NCBI GenBank assembly: GCA_903926465.1
Contig: CAIYJE010000160.1
Location: forward strand, 141,430 to 205,429
Reading direction: 5' to 3'
DNA: 64,000 bases
Origin: an uncultured Planctomycetales bacterium
GTDB lineage: Bacteria > Planctomycetota > Planctomycetia > Isosphaerales > Isosphaeraceae
Each line of letters opens with the position of its first letter. The stretch's first letter is position 1. Positions 54,151 through 63,314 of the stretch are shown here, one piece after another. The notes beneath the pieces are model-generated. The model was not told where the DNA came from, searched no databases, and saw only the letters and a program-made list of their open reading frames with translations. Both the position numbers and the translations under genes were made by a program.

Positions 54151-57030
54151 ATGACCGATTTTCACGCCAAATACATTGCACATGACCTGACTCGCCGCTG
54201 CGCATCCGACAGCGTCGAGAAGCTGACAGCGGTACTTTCCGATGCCCAGGTGGACTTGAACCCTCACCAGATCGAGGCGGCACTTTTTGCATTCCGAAAC
54301 CCTCTCTCTAAAGGGGCTATCCTTGCCGATGAGGTGGGTCTTGGGAAAACCATTGAGGCGGGCTTACTCATCGCCCAAAAATGGGCCGAACAGAAACACA
54401 GGATTCTAGTCATTGCTCCAGCCAATTTGCGGAAGCAATGGAGCCAAGAATTGGCTGACAAGTTCTTTCTGCCGTCCGCCATTCTTGAAAACCGGACCTT
54501 CAATGAAGCCGTCAAAGCTGGGAACCTAAACCCCTTCCAGCAAGAAGCAGTAGTCATCTGCTCCTACCAGTTCGCTCGACGAATGGAGCCTTACATTAGG
54601 CAAACCCCTTGGGACCTGGTAGTGATTGACGAAGCCCACCGGCTACGGAACGTCTATAAACCAACCAACAAGATTGCCAACGCTATTAAGCAATCCATCG
54701 CCCCCTACCGTAAAGTCCTGTTGACGGCGACACCGTTACAAAATTCCCTCCTAGAGCTATACGGCCTCGTCAGCATCATTGATGACTTCGCTTTTGGTGA
54801 CCTGAAAACATACCGTGCCCGATTTACGCGGCTGGCGAACGACGATGATTTCAACGACCTAAAGGAACGACTACGGCCAATCTGTAAACGCACACTCCGC
54901 AAGCAGGTGCTGGAATACGTCAACTACACAGATCGTCACGCGCTGGTGCAAGAATTTGCTCCCTCAGAAGAGGAGCAGCGGCTTTACGACCTTGTATCGG
55001 AGTATTTGCAGCAGCCCACGCTTTACGCACTGCCAGCCAGCCAACGCTCCTTAATGACGCTGATCCTGCGGAAGCTGTTGGCATCATCGACCTACGCGAT
55101 TTCCGGCACCCTGGAGGGCTTGGCTTTCAAGCTCGAAACAGCCGCCAAACAGGCCGAGGCGGTCGATTCGCCGCCCGAAGAATTAGCCGAGAACCTTGAG
55201 GATTTTGACGAACTCGCCGACGAGTGGGAACCGGATGACGGGGAAGAGTCAGCGGATGACACGCCGCATTTCACGCCGCAGCAGATTGCCGAAATGCGAG
55301 GAGAAATGGTCAAGCTCCGCGAGTTCCACGCCCTTGCAAAATCAATCGCTCGGAACTCCAAAGGCGAGGTTCTGCTGACGGCGCTCCGTCGTGGATTCGC
55401 GGCAGCAGCCGAAGCACAGCAGGGCAAGCATGGGGCAACGCTTCAGCAAAAAGCCCTGATCTTCACGGAGTCCCGCCGGACTCAGGAATACCTTTTCCGC
55501 ATCTTGGACCAGACCGAGTTCGCTGGCAAGGTCATGCTTTTCAATGGCACCAACAACGACGCAGGCTCAAAGGAAATCTACCGTCGCTGGCTGGAAAAGA
55601 ATCAAGACACTGACCGCATATCCGGCTCACCGGGTGCAGATATGCGGGCCGCTCTCGTGGAGAACTTCCGGGATGATGCGGCCATCATGATCGCCACGGA
55701 AGCGGCAGCCGAGGGAATCAACCTTCAATTTTGCAATCTTGTGGTCAATTATGACTTGCCCTGGAATCCGCAACGCATCGAGCAGCGAATCGGGCGATGC
55801 CACCGCTACGGGCAGAAGTTCGATGTGGTGGTGGTCAACTTCTTGAATAAGAGCAACGCCGCCGATCAACGCGTTTATGAATTGCTGGCTGACAAGTTCC
55901 GACTGTTCAACGGTGTCTTTGGAGCCAGTGATGAGGTTCTCGGTGCAATCGAGTCCGGCGTGGATTTTGAAAAACGCATCGCGGGCATCTACCAAAAATG
56001 TCGTTCCCCGCAGCAGATTCAGTTTGAGTTTGACCAGCTTCAGCAGGAACTTGATTCCCAAATAACCGAAGGGCAACGCGATGCCCGCGAGAAACTGCTC
56101 GACAACTTCGATCAAGAGGTCGTTGAAAAGGTCCGTATTCAAAGCAGCGGACTGCTCGACCGCTTCAATGAACGGCTCTGGATTCTGACCCGGTATTTGC
56201 TCGACTCCTTCGCGGAGTTCGACGGTGACAAGCACAGTTTCCACCTGACCAGAAATCCGTTCCCCGGCGAAACAATCAATCCGGGACCGTATCGGCTTGG
56301 CAAGCATGTTGAAGACGCCAACACCTACCGCGTCGGCCATCCGCTCGCGCAGCGAATCATCGCCCAAGGCAAGTCGCTCAAGCCATCCCCTGCCGAGGTG
56401 ACATTCGACTATTCCGGTTCTGCCAAGAAAATCGCCGTCCTGGCACCGTTGGTTGGAAAATCCGGCTGGCTCACCTGTACGAGTCTCAGTGTGAACGCCC
56501 TTGAAACCGAGGAACACCTGATCCTCGCGGGCGTGGCCGACAACGGCGACGCACTGGACGAAGGCCAATGCCGGAGACTGTTCGACGTTTCTGGTGCGAC
56601 CGGGGATACGCTTGCCATTCCGACCACGACCTTGCCACTTCTGAAGGATGCTACGACTCGTCGGCAGAGTGAACTGCTAACGGCAATGTCCGCCAAAAAC
56701 GGCGAGTGGTTCGACATCGAAATGGACAAGCTCGACCGCTGGGCAGAGGACCGTCGAACTTCCCTCAAGGCGGACCTGGAGGAACTCGACCAGAGCATCA
56801 AGGACGCGAAGAAGTCCGCCCGGCTGGCTCCCAACCTGCCTGAGAAGCTTGAAATCCAGCGGACGCTCCGGGGGTTGGAAACCAAGCGGGATGAAGCGTG
56901 GCGTGCCTATGATTCAGCCAGCCGGGACGTGGACCGGCAGAAGGACGCATTGCTCGACGAAATCAGCCGCCGTCTTGAACAGCAGACAACTTGTGAGACG
57001 CTGTTCTCACTGCGCTGGAGGGTCAAATGA
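54151..57030 (+). CDS. SNF2-family DEAD/DEAH helicase of the defence operon
   Basis: A 959-residue superfamily 2 ATPase. The N-terminal helicase lobe has GLGKT (63-67), DEAH (160-163), LLTATPLQNSLLELYGL and the C-terminal lobe NLVVNYDLPWNPQRIEQRIGRCHRYGQ (motif VI). A coiled coil (about 860-950) closes the protein. Such helicases occur with restriction-like modules, for example DrmD in DISARM. The stop overlaps the next gene by 4 nt (ATGA), so all of the operon is coupled. The likely role is ATP-driven DNA translocation that helps restriction; this is inference. Confidence 0.88.
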   Translation: MTDFHAKYIAHDLTRRCASDSVEKLTAVLSDAQVDLNPHQIEAALFAFRNPLSKGAILADEVGLGKTIEAGLLIAQKWAEQKHRILVIAPANLRKQWSQELADKFFLPSAILENRTFNEAVKAGNLNPFQQEAVVICSYQFARRMEPYIRQTPWDLVVIDEAHRLRNVYKPTNKIANAIKQSIAPYRKVLLTATPLQNSLLELYGLVSIIDDFAFGDLKTYRARFTRLANDDDFNDLKERLRPICKRTLRKQVLEYVNYTDRHALVQEFAPSEEEQRLYDLVSEYLQQPTLYALPASQRSLMTLILRKLLASSTYAISGTLEGLAFKLETAAKQAEAVDSPPEELAENLEDFDELADEWEPDDGEESADDTPHFTPQQIAEMRGEMVKLREFHALAKSIARNSKGEVLLTALRRGFAAAAEAQQGKHGATLQQKALIFTESRRTQEYLFRILDQTEFAGKVMLFNGTNNDAGSKEIYRRWLEKNQDTDRISGSPGADMRAALVENFRDDAAIMIATEAAAEGINLQFCNLVVNYDLPWNPQRIEQRIGRCHRYGQKFDVVVVNFLNKSNAADQRVYELLADKFRLFNGVFGASDEVLGAIESGVDFEKRIAGIYQKCRSPQQIQFEFDQLQQELDSQITEGQRDAREKLLDNFDQEVVEKVRIQSSGLLDRFNERLWILTRYLLDSFAEFDGDKHSFHLTRNPFPGETINPGPYRLGKHVEDANTYRVGHPLAQRIIAQGKSLKPSPAEVTFDYSGSAKKIAVLAPLVGKSGWLTCTSLSVNALETEEHLILAGVADNGDALDEGQCRRLFDVSGATGDTLAIPTTTLPLLKDATTRRQSELLTAMSAKNGEWFDIEMDKLDRWAEDRRTSLKADLEELDQSIKDAKKSARLAPNLPEKLEIQRTLRGLETKRDEAWRAYDSASRDVDRQKDALLDEISRRLEQQTTCETLFSLRWRVK

Positions 57031-58268
57031 GCAAAACGAACCTCCCGATACCTGCCGACTTTCCGATCCTCCTGAAAGAGATCAAGAACCGCATCCAGCA
57101 GGCTCAAACGCGGGCCATGTTGGCGGTCAACGCTGAACTCGTGCAGCTTTACTGGGATATCGGCAGCATCATCGCGGCCCGTCAGCAACAGGAAGGCTGG
57201 GGAGCCGCAGTAATCCCCCGACTGTCCCGTGAATTGGTCAACGAACTGCCGGAAGTGAAAGGCTTCTCCGAGCGGAATATCAAGCGAATGTTGGCCTTCT
57301 ATCGCGAGTACGCGAACCCAACCGACTTCTTGCCGCAACACGCGGCAAAATTGTCTGGTCCCCAAAAAGTGCCGCAACCTGCGGCACAATTGGAGAAGGC
57401 CGGAAAAGTGCCGCAGCTTGCGGCACAATTGCCCGACTCGATTCTCTGGTCCATCCCTTGGTTCCATCAGATCGTCTTGATGGAGAAAGTCAAAGACCGG
57501 GCGACCCGCCTCTGGTACATGCAGCAGACGCTGACCAACGGCTGGAGCCGCAATGTTCTGCTGCTCATGATTAAGTCGGAGGCACACGCCCGTCAGGGAC
57601 AGGCCATTACCAACTTCGAGCGGTTGCTTCCGCCACCGCAGTCGGACCTTGTTCAGCAGACGCTCAAAGACCCTTACATCTTCGATTTTCTGACGCTCCA
57701 GGAACCATTCCACGAGCGGGAACTGGAAACCAATCTCTTGCACCAGCTCGAACGATTCCTGCTGGAGCTTGGGCAAGGCTTCGCTTTTGTCGGTCGCCAG
57801 TATTACCTGAAAGTAGGCGACCGCGAATTCTACATCGACCTGCTGTTCTACCATCTGAAGCTGCGCTGCTTCGTCGTGATCGACCTCAAAAAAGGGGAGT
57901 TCAAGCCCGAGTACGCCGGAAAGATGAACTTCTATCTGAGCGTCGTTGATGACCAGCTTCGGCACGCCGCTGACGCCCCATCCATCGGCTTGATCCTCTG
58001 TCAGGATCGTAACCACATCGTCGCTGAATATACCCTGCGTGGTGTAGACAAGCCTATCGGCATCTCCGAGTACGAACTGACCCGCGCTTTGCCGCCGAAT
58101 CTGAAATCCGCTCTGCCGACCGTGGAAGAGATCGAAGCCGAACTGGCTGATTCCGCATCGGCTCATCCATCCGAACCGCCTGCGCTCCCTGCACCGAAGG
58201 GGCGCAAGGCAGCCAAGCCATCGAAGCCAGCCAAGAAGAAACAGACGAAAAAGGACCGCCCCCAATGA
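57027..58268 (+). CDS. DUF1016/YhcG PD-(D/E)XK nuclease-domain protein with palindromic repeat linker
   Basis: A 413-residue protein. The N-terminal domain (about 15-100, RAMLAVNAELVQLYWDIGSII...GFSERNIKRMLAFYREY) is the DUF1016_N helical part. The C-terminal PD-(D/E)XK nuclease (about 240-355) has EFYIDLLFYH and a VIDLKKGEF active site (D-x-K where many have E-x-K). Residues 102-140 form a linker of three 13-residue repeats. A Lys/Pro-rich tail ends the protein. It overlaps both neighbours by 4 nt. The family is linked to restriction modules, and its target is unknown. Confidence 0.86.
   Translation: MSKTNLPIPADFPILLKEIKNRIQQAQTRAMLAVNAELVQLYWDIGSIIAARQQQEGWGAAVIPRLSRELVNELPEVKGFSERNIKRMLAFYREYANPTDFLPQHAAKLSGPQKVPQPAAQLEKAGKVPQLAAQLPDSILWSIPWFHQIVLMEKVKDRATRLWYMQQTLTNGWSRNVLLLMIKSEAHARQGQAITNFERLLPPPQSDLVQQTLKDPYIFDFLTLQEPFHERELETNLLHQLERFLLELGQGFAFVGRQYYLKVGDREFYIDLLFYHLKLRCFVVIDLKKGEFKPEYAGKMNFYLSVVDDQLRHAADAPSIGLILCQDRNHIVAEYTLRGVDKPIGISEYELTRALPPNLKSALPTVEEIEAELADSASAHPSEPPALPAPKGRKAAKPSKPAKKKQTKKDRPQ
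57330..57446 (+). repeat. in-frame 39-bp tandem repeat (three copies), each with a palindrome
   Basis: Three units with 39-nt spacing start at 57330, 57369 and 57408 and encode VPQxAAQL-type repeats (first copy LPQHAAKL). Each holds a 19-nt palindrome: copy 1 TTGCCGC / GCGGCAA, copies 2 and 3 GTGCCGCA / TGCGGCAC. The outermost base pair changes from T-A in copy 1 to G-C in copies 2 and 3, so pairing is preserved. Confidence 0.9.
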
Positions 58269-60180
58269 AGCAAACACCAATGACCGAACCTGAAAAGCTT
58301 GATCTGCAGTCGCATGACGCGGCGGGGGACAAGATGGCCGAACTGCTGCGCCTCTTTCCGGAAGTCCGCACCGAAGGGGGCAAAATCGACTTGGACCGGC
58401 TGAAACTCGCTCTTGGCGAAGCCGTCGATGTGGGCAAGGAACGCTACGGCATGAACTGGCCGGGAAAGGTGAATGCTTCAAGACGATTCAGTCTCCGAGC
58501 CTTGGTACACTTCGTCCATGTCCGGAGGAGAGCATCAATTTCGATGCGACCGAAAACCTCATCATCGAGGGCGACAATCTGGAAGTCCTGAAGCTCTTGC
58601 AGAAATCGTATCTTGGCAAAGTAAAGATGATTTATATCGACCCGCCCTACAACACCGGCAACGATTTCATCTATCCGGACAACTTCTCTGAGAGCCTGCA
58701 AACGTATTTGGAATATACCGGCCAAGTTGACGAAGCGGGCACAAAGTTCGGAACAAATCCAGAGTCTGACGGACGCTTCCACTCCAAGTGGATAAACATG
58801 ATGTATCCACGGCTCTACCTTGCGAGAAATCTGCTGAGAGATGATGGCGTTATCTTTATGACTATCGACGACCACGAAGTCGATAATCTCCGAAAGATCA
58901 GTAGTGAAGTCTTCGGCGAGGAAAACCTTCTCGCAAGCGTGTGTTGGCAAAAGAAATATGCCCCTGCGAACGATAAGGCGGATTTTTCAACTTCACATGA
59001 TTATGTCCTAGTGTATGCCAAGGTCAGACCCATCTCGAAAGAAGGTAGAGTCCAGAGTGTGCTGTCGAAAGAGGAACGCACCGAGGATATGGATCGAGCC
59101 TACGCGAATCCGGACAACGATTCACGAGGTTCGTGGAAACCCGGTGACTACACCTGCAACAAATCGGCGGAAGAACGCCCAAATCTCTATTATGCGATAA
59201 CTCAGCCCAACACTGGCGAAGAGATTTTTCCGAAGAAGACCCGCGTCTGGGCATACGGCAAAGAATACCACGAGCAGAACGTCAAAGACCATCGTGTGTG
59301 GTGGGGGCAAGACGGAAAAAACCGAGTCCCTTCCTATAAGCGGTTTCTTACCGAGGTTGGCGGTGTCGTTGCCCAAACCGTATGGCTATGGGATGAAGTT
59401 GGACACACCGACGAATCAAAGAAGGAGTTGAAGTCTCTGTTCCCCGAGGCCGCCGAACTTTTCGACACGCCAAAGCCAACCAAGCTGATCCAGAAGATGC
59501 TCTCCTTGGGTGTTGCACCACAGTCTGACGACATCGTTCTCGATTTCTTTGCAGGCTCGGGGACAACCGCTCACGCTGTGATTGAAAGAAACAATGACAG
59601 TAGCGGACACTGTCGCTTCATTCTCGTGCAACTTCCAGAGCCAACCAAGCGTGTTGATTTTCCAACCATCGCGGACATCACGAAGGAGCGAGTCCGGCGC
59701 GTCATCAAAAAACTGAATGATGAAGATACGGGTAAGCTCAACTTGGGCGTAGTCAACAAGCCGGACCGTGGCTTCCGCGTTTTCAAACTTGCTGAATCGA
59801 ATTTCACGACTTGGGATGCCCAAGTCGCCCACGAGCCGAAGGCACTCCAAAACCAATTGGACTTCCACGTCGATCACATCCGGGACGAACGGACGGCGGA
59901 TGACATTCTCTACGAACTGCTACTAAAGAGTGGCTTTCCGCTGGCAACACCGGTCGAGAAACAGACACTGGCTGGAAAGACGGTTCACAGTGTAGCCGGT
60001 GGGGCGCTCATGATTTGCCTGGAGCGCGAGTTGACCTTGGAGCTTATCCGGGCCATCGCAGAGCGGAAGCCGGAACGAGTCGTCTGTCTGGATGAAGGGT
60101 TTGCCGGTAACGACCAACTGAAGGCCAATGCCGTGCAGACGTTCAAGACCAAGGGCATCGTCAAGTTTCAGACGGTATAA
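58265..60180 (+). pseudogene. mod: type III restriction-modification methyltransferase (Mod), frameshifted
   Basis: Mod methylates adenine and provides target recognition for the type III complex. The first frame (58265-58591) reads through LRLFPEVRTEGGKIDLDRLKLALG...GMNWPGK, then loses the family sequence. From 58471 the frame one base back reads ECFKTIQSPSLG and continues to the end. About one base is missing near 58469-58470, within GGGAAAGG. Motif IV DPPY comes before motif I VLDFFAGSGTT (beta-class order), and the C-terminal part is complete. It could be a genuine mutation, a sequencing error, or programmed frameshifting. It overlaps the nuclease gene by 4 nt. Confidence 0.85.
58597..60180 (+). 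CDS. type III Mod, catalytic part still open after the frameshift
   Basis: 527 codons from an internal ATG that follows LKLL. It contains both catalytic motifs (DPPYNTGN near the start; FFAGSGTTAHAV at about 310) and the target-recognition region between them, but lacks the N-terminal ~110 residues of the intact protein. A reinitiation product from this ATG might be made, although Mod normally needs its N-terminal part for complex formation. Confidence 0.6.
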   Translation: MQKSYLGKVKMIYIDPPYNTGNDFIYPDNFSESLQTYLEYTGQVDEAGTKFGTNPESDGRFHSKWINMMYPRLYLARNLLRDDGVIFMTIDDHEVDNLRKISSEVFGEENLLASVCWQKKYAPANDKADFSTSHDYVLVYAKVRPISKEGRVQSVLSKEERTEDMDRAYANPDNDSRGSWKPGDYTCNKSAEERPNLYYAITQPNTGEEIFPKKTRVWAYGKEYHEQNVKDHRVWWGQDGKNRVPSYKRFLTEVGGVVAQTVWLWDEVGHTDESKKELKSLFPEAAELFDTPKPTKLIQKMLSLGVAPQSDDIVLDFFAGSGTTAHAVIERNNDSSGHCRFILVQLPEPTKRVDFPTIADITKERVRRVIKKLNDEDTGKLNLGVVNKPDRGFRVFKLAESNFTTWDAQVAHEPKALQNQLDFHVDHIRDERTADDILYELLLKSGFPLATPVEKQTLAGKTVHSVAGGALMICLERELTLELIRAIAERKPERVVCLDEGFAGNDQLKANAVQTFKTKGIVKFQTV

Positions 60181-60192
60181 AGGAGTTCTGTC

Positions 60193-63100
60193 ATGAAACT
60201 ACAATTCGACGCCAATCAGACCTTCCAGCTTGACGCTGTGGCAGCCGTTACCGACCTATTCGAAGGCCAGCCCCAGGGTGCGCCCGATTATTCGGTGATT
60301 GACCTTGGCAAATGGGATGATGACGGACTTTTTACCGGTCAATCGCGTTCGGAACTGGGTGTCGGCAACAATCTGCTCTTAGCCACCGACAAACTGAAGG
60401 AGAACGCTCGGCTAATCCAGCATCGCAACGACATCGAAATTTCAGATCCCAAAGCACCGCTGGAGGCATGGGACTTGTTCGATACAGCAGCGAACGTTGC
60501 CCGTGCTTGTCCGCATTTCTCAGTCGAGATGGAGACCGGAACGGGCAAAACCTACGTTTACTTGCGGACGATCTTCGAGCTTTCCCGCCAGTACGGCTTG
60601 CAAAAGTTTATCATCGTCGTGCCTAGCGTGGCGATCCGCGAGGGTGTACTCAAGAACATCGAAATCACTGCCGAGCATTTCCGGGCGATTTACAACAATC
60701 CTCCCTTCGAGCATTTCGTTTACGACGCCAAGAAGGTCAGCCGCCTTCGGCAGTTCGCCGTCAGCAACATGCTGCAAATTTTGGTCATCAACATCGACGC
60801 GTTCCGCAAAAACTTCACTGGCACTGAAGCCGAGCAAAAGAGCAACGTCATTTACAAGGAAATGAACCAGCTTTCAGGACGAGCGCCTATCGAGTTCGTG
60901 CAGGCGACCCGCCCCATCGTCATCATCGACGAACCGCAAAGCGTGGATTCCACTGACCGGGCACAGGAAGCCATACGGGCGCTGAATCCACTGTGTACGC
61001 TTCGCTACTCCGCGACCCATAAGAACCCGTACAACATTGTCTATCGCCTCGACCCGGTAAAGGCGTTCGAGCTTCGACTGGTCAAGCAAATCGTCGTCGC
61101 CAGTGCAACCGCCGAAGGTGGAGCAAACGAGGCTTTCGTTCGCGTCGATCAGATCGACTACAAGAAGGGCATCAAGGCCAAGCTGCGAATCCACGTACAG
61201 ACGGCAGAGGGACCAAAGGAAAAGTCAGTCACGGTGAAAAACGGGGCCGACTTGTTCAGCGTTTCAAATGAGCGAGCCAACTACCGCAACGGCTATGAAG
61301 TTGCAGAGATCAATGCTGAGCCAGGCAACGAATTCATCCGATTCACGAGCGGTCGAGTCATGCGGCAAGGCGATGAAACTGGTGGAATGCGGGACGATGT
61401 TTGGCAGGTGCAGGTTAAGCACACTGTCAAGAAGCACCTGGAGAAAGAGCTTCAACTTCGTGGCCGTGGCATCAAGGTGTTGAGCCTATTCTTCATCGAC
61501 CGTGTGGCCAATTACCGCGACTACGACGGATCGGGCCAGCCGATCAAAGGCAAGTTTGCCGCGACATTCGAGGCCGCACTTGCTGAGTTTGCCAAGGATG
61601 CTCGCTACAAAGACCTCCCTTGGATCAAGCTCCCCTTCGAGCAAATTCACAACGGCTACTTCGCCGCCGACAAGCCCAAAAAAGGCCAGCAGCAACCCGT
61701 CTGGAGAGACACCCGAGGCGACACTCAGGCCGATGACGAAGTTTACAACCTCATCATGAAGGATAAAGAACGACTACTCTCCGAGGAGGAACCGCTTCGG
61801 TTCATCTTCAGCCATTCCGCCCTGCGCGAAGGGTGGGACAATCCGAATGTCTTCCAGATTTGCACGCTAAACGAAACCCGCAGTGCCATGAAGAAGCGTC
61901 AGGAAATTGGCCGAGGCTTACGTCTGCCGGTCAATCAACACGGACAGCGAGTTTTCGACGAATCGGTGAACAAGCTTTACGTCATGGCGAACGAGAGCTA
62001 CGAAGACTTCGCTCGCGCCCTGCAAACCGAATATGAAGAGGATTGCGGTGTCACGTTCGGCAAAGTGCCAATCACGGCGATTGCCAAGCTCACCCGCGTT
62101 GTCGAGGGCGAGCCGCAGCCCATCGGGCGGCAGGATGCCGAGGCGATCAAGAAGTCGCTGGTCGAGCAAAAGATGCTCGACACCGAGGGGCGATTACTGC
62201 CTGCCTTCGACCCGAAGAAGCCGGATTTCAAGATCGAGCTTCCCCAGCAATTCCAGGAACTCGTTCCCGCTGTTGTGGACCTGCTGGCGTCTTATCAGAT
62301 TGAACGCCACATCCGCCAGGACAAGGATGAGGGAGTCAATCGACTCAAGAAGGAAGTGCTGCTCAATCCCGAATTCCAAACGCTCTGGGACCGCATCAAG
62401 CCGAAGACAACCTACCGCGTCGAATTTGAGACCGACGAACTGGTTCGCCGGGCCGTGGCCGCGATCAAGAAGATGGAGAAGATCGAGGCCGCAAAGATTC
62501 GCGTCACCGCTGGACAAGTTGGCGTAGTGCGCGGCGGCGTCACGACTATGGCCATCAGTGCCGCCGAAGAACAGGTCACACATCGTAATCGCCCCGTACC
62601 CGACGTGCTGGCGTACCTGCAAAACGAAACCGAACTGACTCGTTCGACGCTGGTGCGGATTTTGAAGGAATCCGACCGTTTGGCGGAGTTCTTTGCCGAC
62701 CCTCAACGCTTCATGGACGCCATTGCCAACATCCTGAAGCACGAGCTTCATCGGCTTTTGGTGGACGGCATCAAGTACGAGAAAATTGACGGGGCTGGAC
62801 CGGAAACCGAATGGGAAATGCTGCTCTTCAAGAACGAAGAACTCGTCAACTATCTGAACGCTTTGGCCGTGAACCATTCGCTCTACGAATATGTCGTATA
62901 TGAATCGGAGGTCGAGAAGGAGTTTGCCAAGAAGCTCGACCAGCGCGAGGACATCCGACTTTTCGTGAAACTCCCCGGCTGGTTCGAGATCGACACGCCG
63001 GTCGGCAAGTACAACCCTGACTGGGCCATCATCAAGCACGATGACCAGACCCTGTATCTTGTCCGCGAGACCAAAAGCACCAAGGACTTCTTGAAGCTGC

Positions 63101-63195
63101 GAACCAGCGAAGCGGACAAGGTGCGCTGCGGCCAAAAACACTTCGAGACTCTCGGCGTATCGTTTTCAGTAGTCGTGTCTGCGGACGAGGTATAG
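60193..63195 (+). CDS. res: type III restriction endonuclease subunit Res
   Basis: A 1000-residue ATP-dependent subunit that translocates or slides and cleaves DNA when partnered with Mod. The helicase has ETGTGKT (GTGKT at 116-120), a DEPQ motif II and LRYSATHKN. The C-terminal nuclease has YNPDWAII and RETKSTK (PD...ExK). An AGGAG site precedes the ATG, 12 nt after mod. Length and motif order are complete, so Res looks intact while its Mod partner is frameshifted. Without Mod it should not cut. Confidence 0.93.
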   Translation: MKLQFDANQTFQLDAVAAVTDLFEGQPQGAPDYSVIDLGKWDDDGLFTGQSRSELGVGNNLLLATDKLKENARLIQHRNDIEISDPKAPLEAWDLFDTAANVARACPHFSVEMETGTGKTYVYLRTIFELSRQYGLQKFIIVVPSVAIREGVLKNIEITAEHFRAIYNNPPFEHFVYDAKKVSRLRQFAVSNMLQILVINIDAFRKNFTGTEAEQKSNVIYKEMNQLSGRAPIEFVQATRPIVIIDEPQSVDSTDRAQEAIRALNPLCTLRYSATHKNPYNIVYRLDPVKAFELRLVKQIVVASATAEGGANEAFVRVDQIDYKKGIKAKLRIHVQTAEGPKEKSVTVKNGADLFSVSNERANYRNGYEVAEINAEPGNEFIRFTSGRVMRQGDETGGMRDDVWQVQVKHTVKKHLEKELQLRGRGIKVLSLFFIDRVANYRDYDGSGQPIKGKFAATFEAALAEFAKDARYKDLPWIKLPFEQIHNGYFAADKPKKGQQQPVWRDTRGDTQADDEVYNLIMKDKERLLSEEEPLRFIFSHSALREGWDNPNVFQICTLNETRSAMKKRQEIGRGLRLPVNQHGQRVFDESVNKLYVMANESYEDFARALQTEYEEDCGVTFGKVPITAIAKLTRVVEGEPQPIGRQDAEAIKKSLVEQKMLDTEGRLLPAFDPKKPDFKIELPQQFQELVPAVVDLLASYQIERHIRQDKDEGVNRLKKEVLLNPEFQTLWDRIKPKTTYRVEFETDELVRRAVAAIKKMEKIEAAKIRVTAGQVGVVRGGVTTMAISAAEEQVTHRNRPVPDVLAYLQNETELTRSTLVRILKESDRLAEFFADPQRFMDAIANILKHELHRLLVDGIKYEKIDGAGPETEWEMLLFKNEELVNYLNALAVNHSLYEYVVYESEVEKEFAKKLDQREDIRLFVKLPGWFEIDTPVGKYNPDWAIIKHDDQTLYLVRETKSTKDFLKLRTSEADKVRCGQKHFETLGVSFSVVVSADEV

Positions 63196-63197
63196 CG

Positions 63198-63314
63198 ATG
63201 GACCATGCCAAAGGCATCTTAGTACCGGCACATTACCAACATTCGTCGGGTGCGCGCCAAGACCACGCGATGGGTAATATCGCCTACTTTTACAATTCGA
63301 AGGGCTGCCGATGA
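63198..63314 (+). CDS. 38-codon ORF coupled to the AAA ATPase gene
   Basis: A short frame beginning 2 nt after the res stop and ending in a TGA that overlaps the ATPase ATG (ATGA). It encodes 38 residues with no hydrophobic segment or known motif. Its placement suggests translational coupling from res to the ATPase, but it may be a remnant or chance ORF. Confidence 0.35.
   Translation: MDHAKGILVPAHYQHSSGARQDHAMGNIAYFYNSKGCR

Noticed and set aside
57330..57446. CRISPR-like repeat
   Set aside because: The units are contiguous 39-nt tandem copies in a coding frame, without unique spacers.
56907..58481. 524-codon antisense ORF over the DUF1016 nuclease gene
   Set aside because: It is the complement of a well-supported family gene; the translation is compositionally odd and matches no family. 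Similar long antisense frames occur over purL, lysC and res.
54151..60180. DISARM system (SNF2 helicase plus methylase)
   Set aside because: DrmA, DrmB and DrmC are not seen; the methylase is a beta-class type III Mod followed directly by Res.
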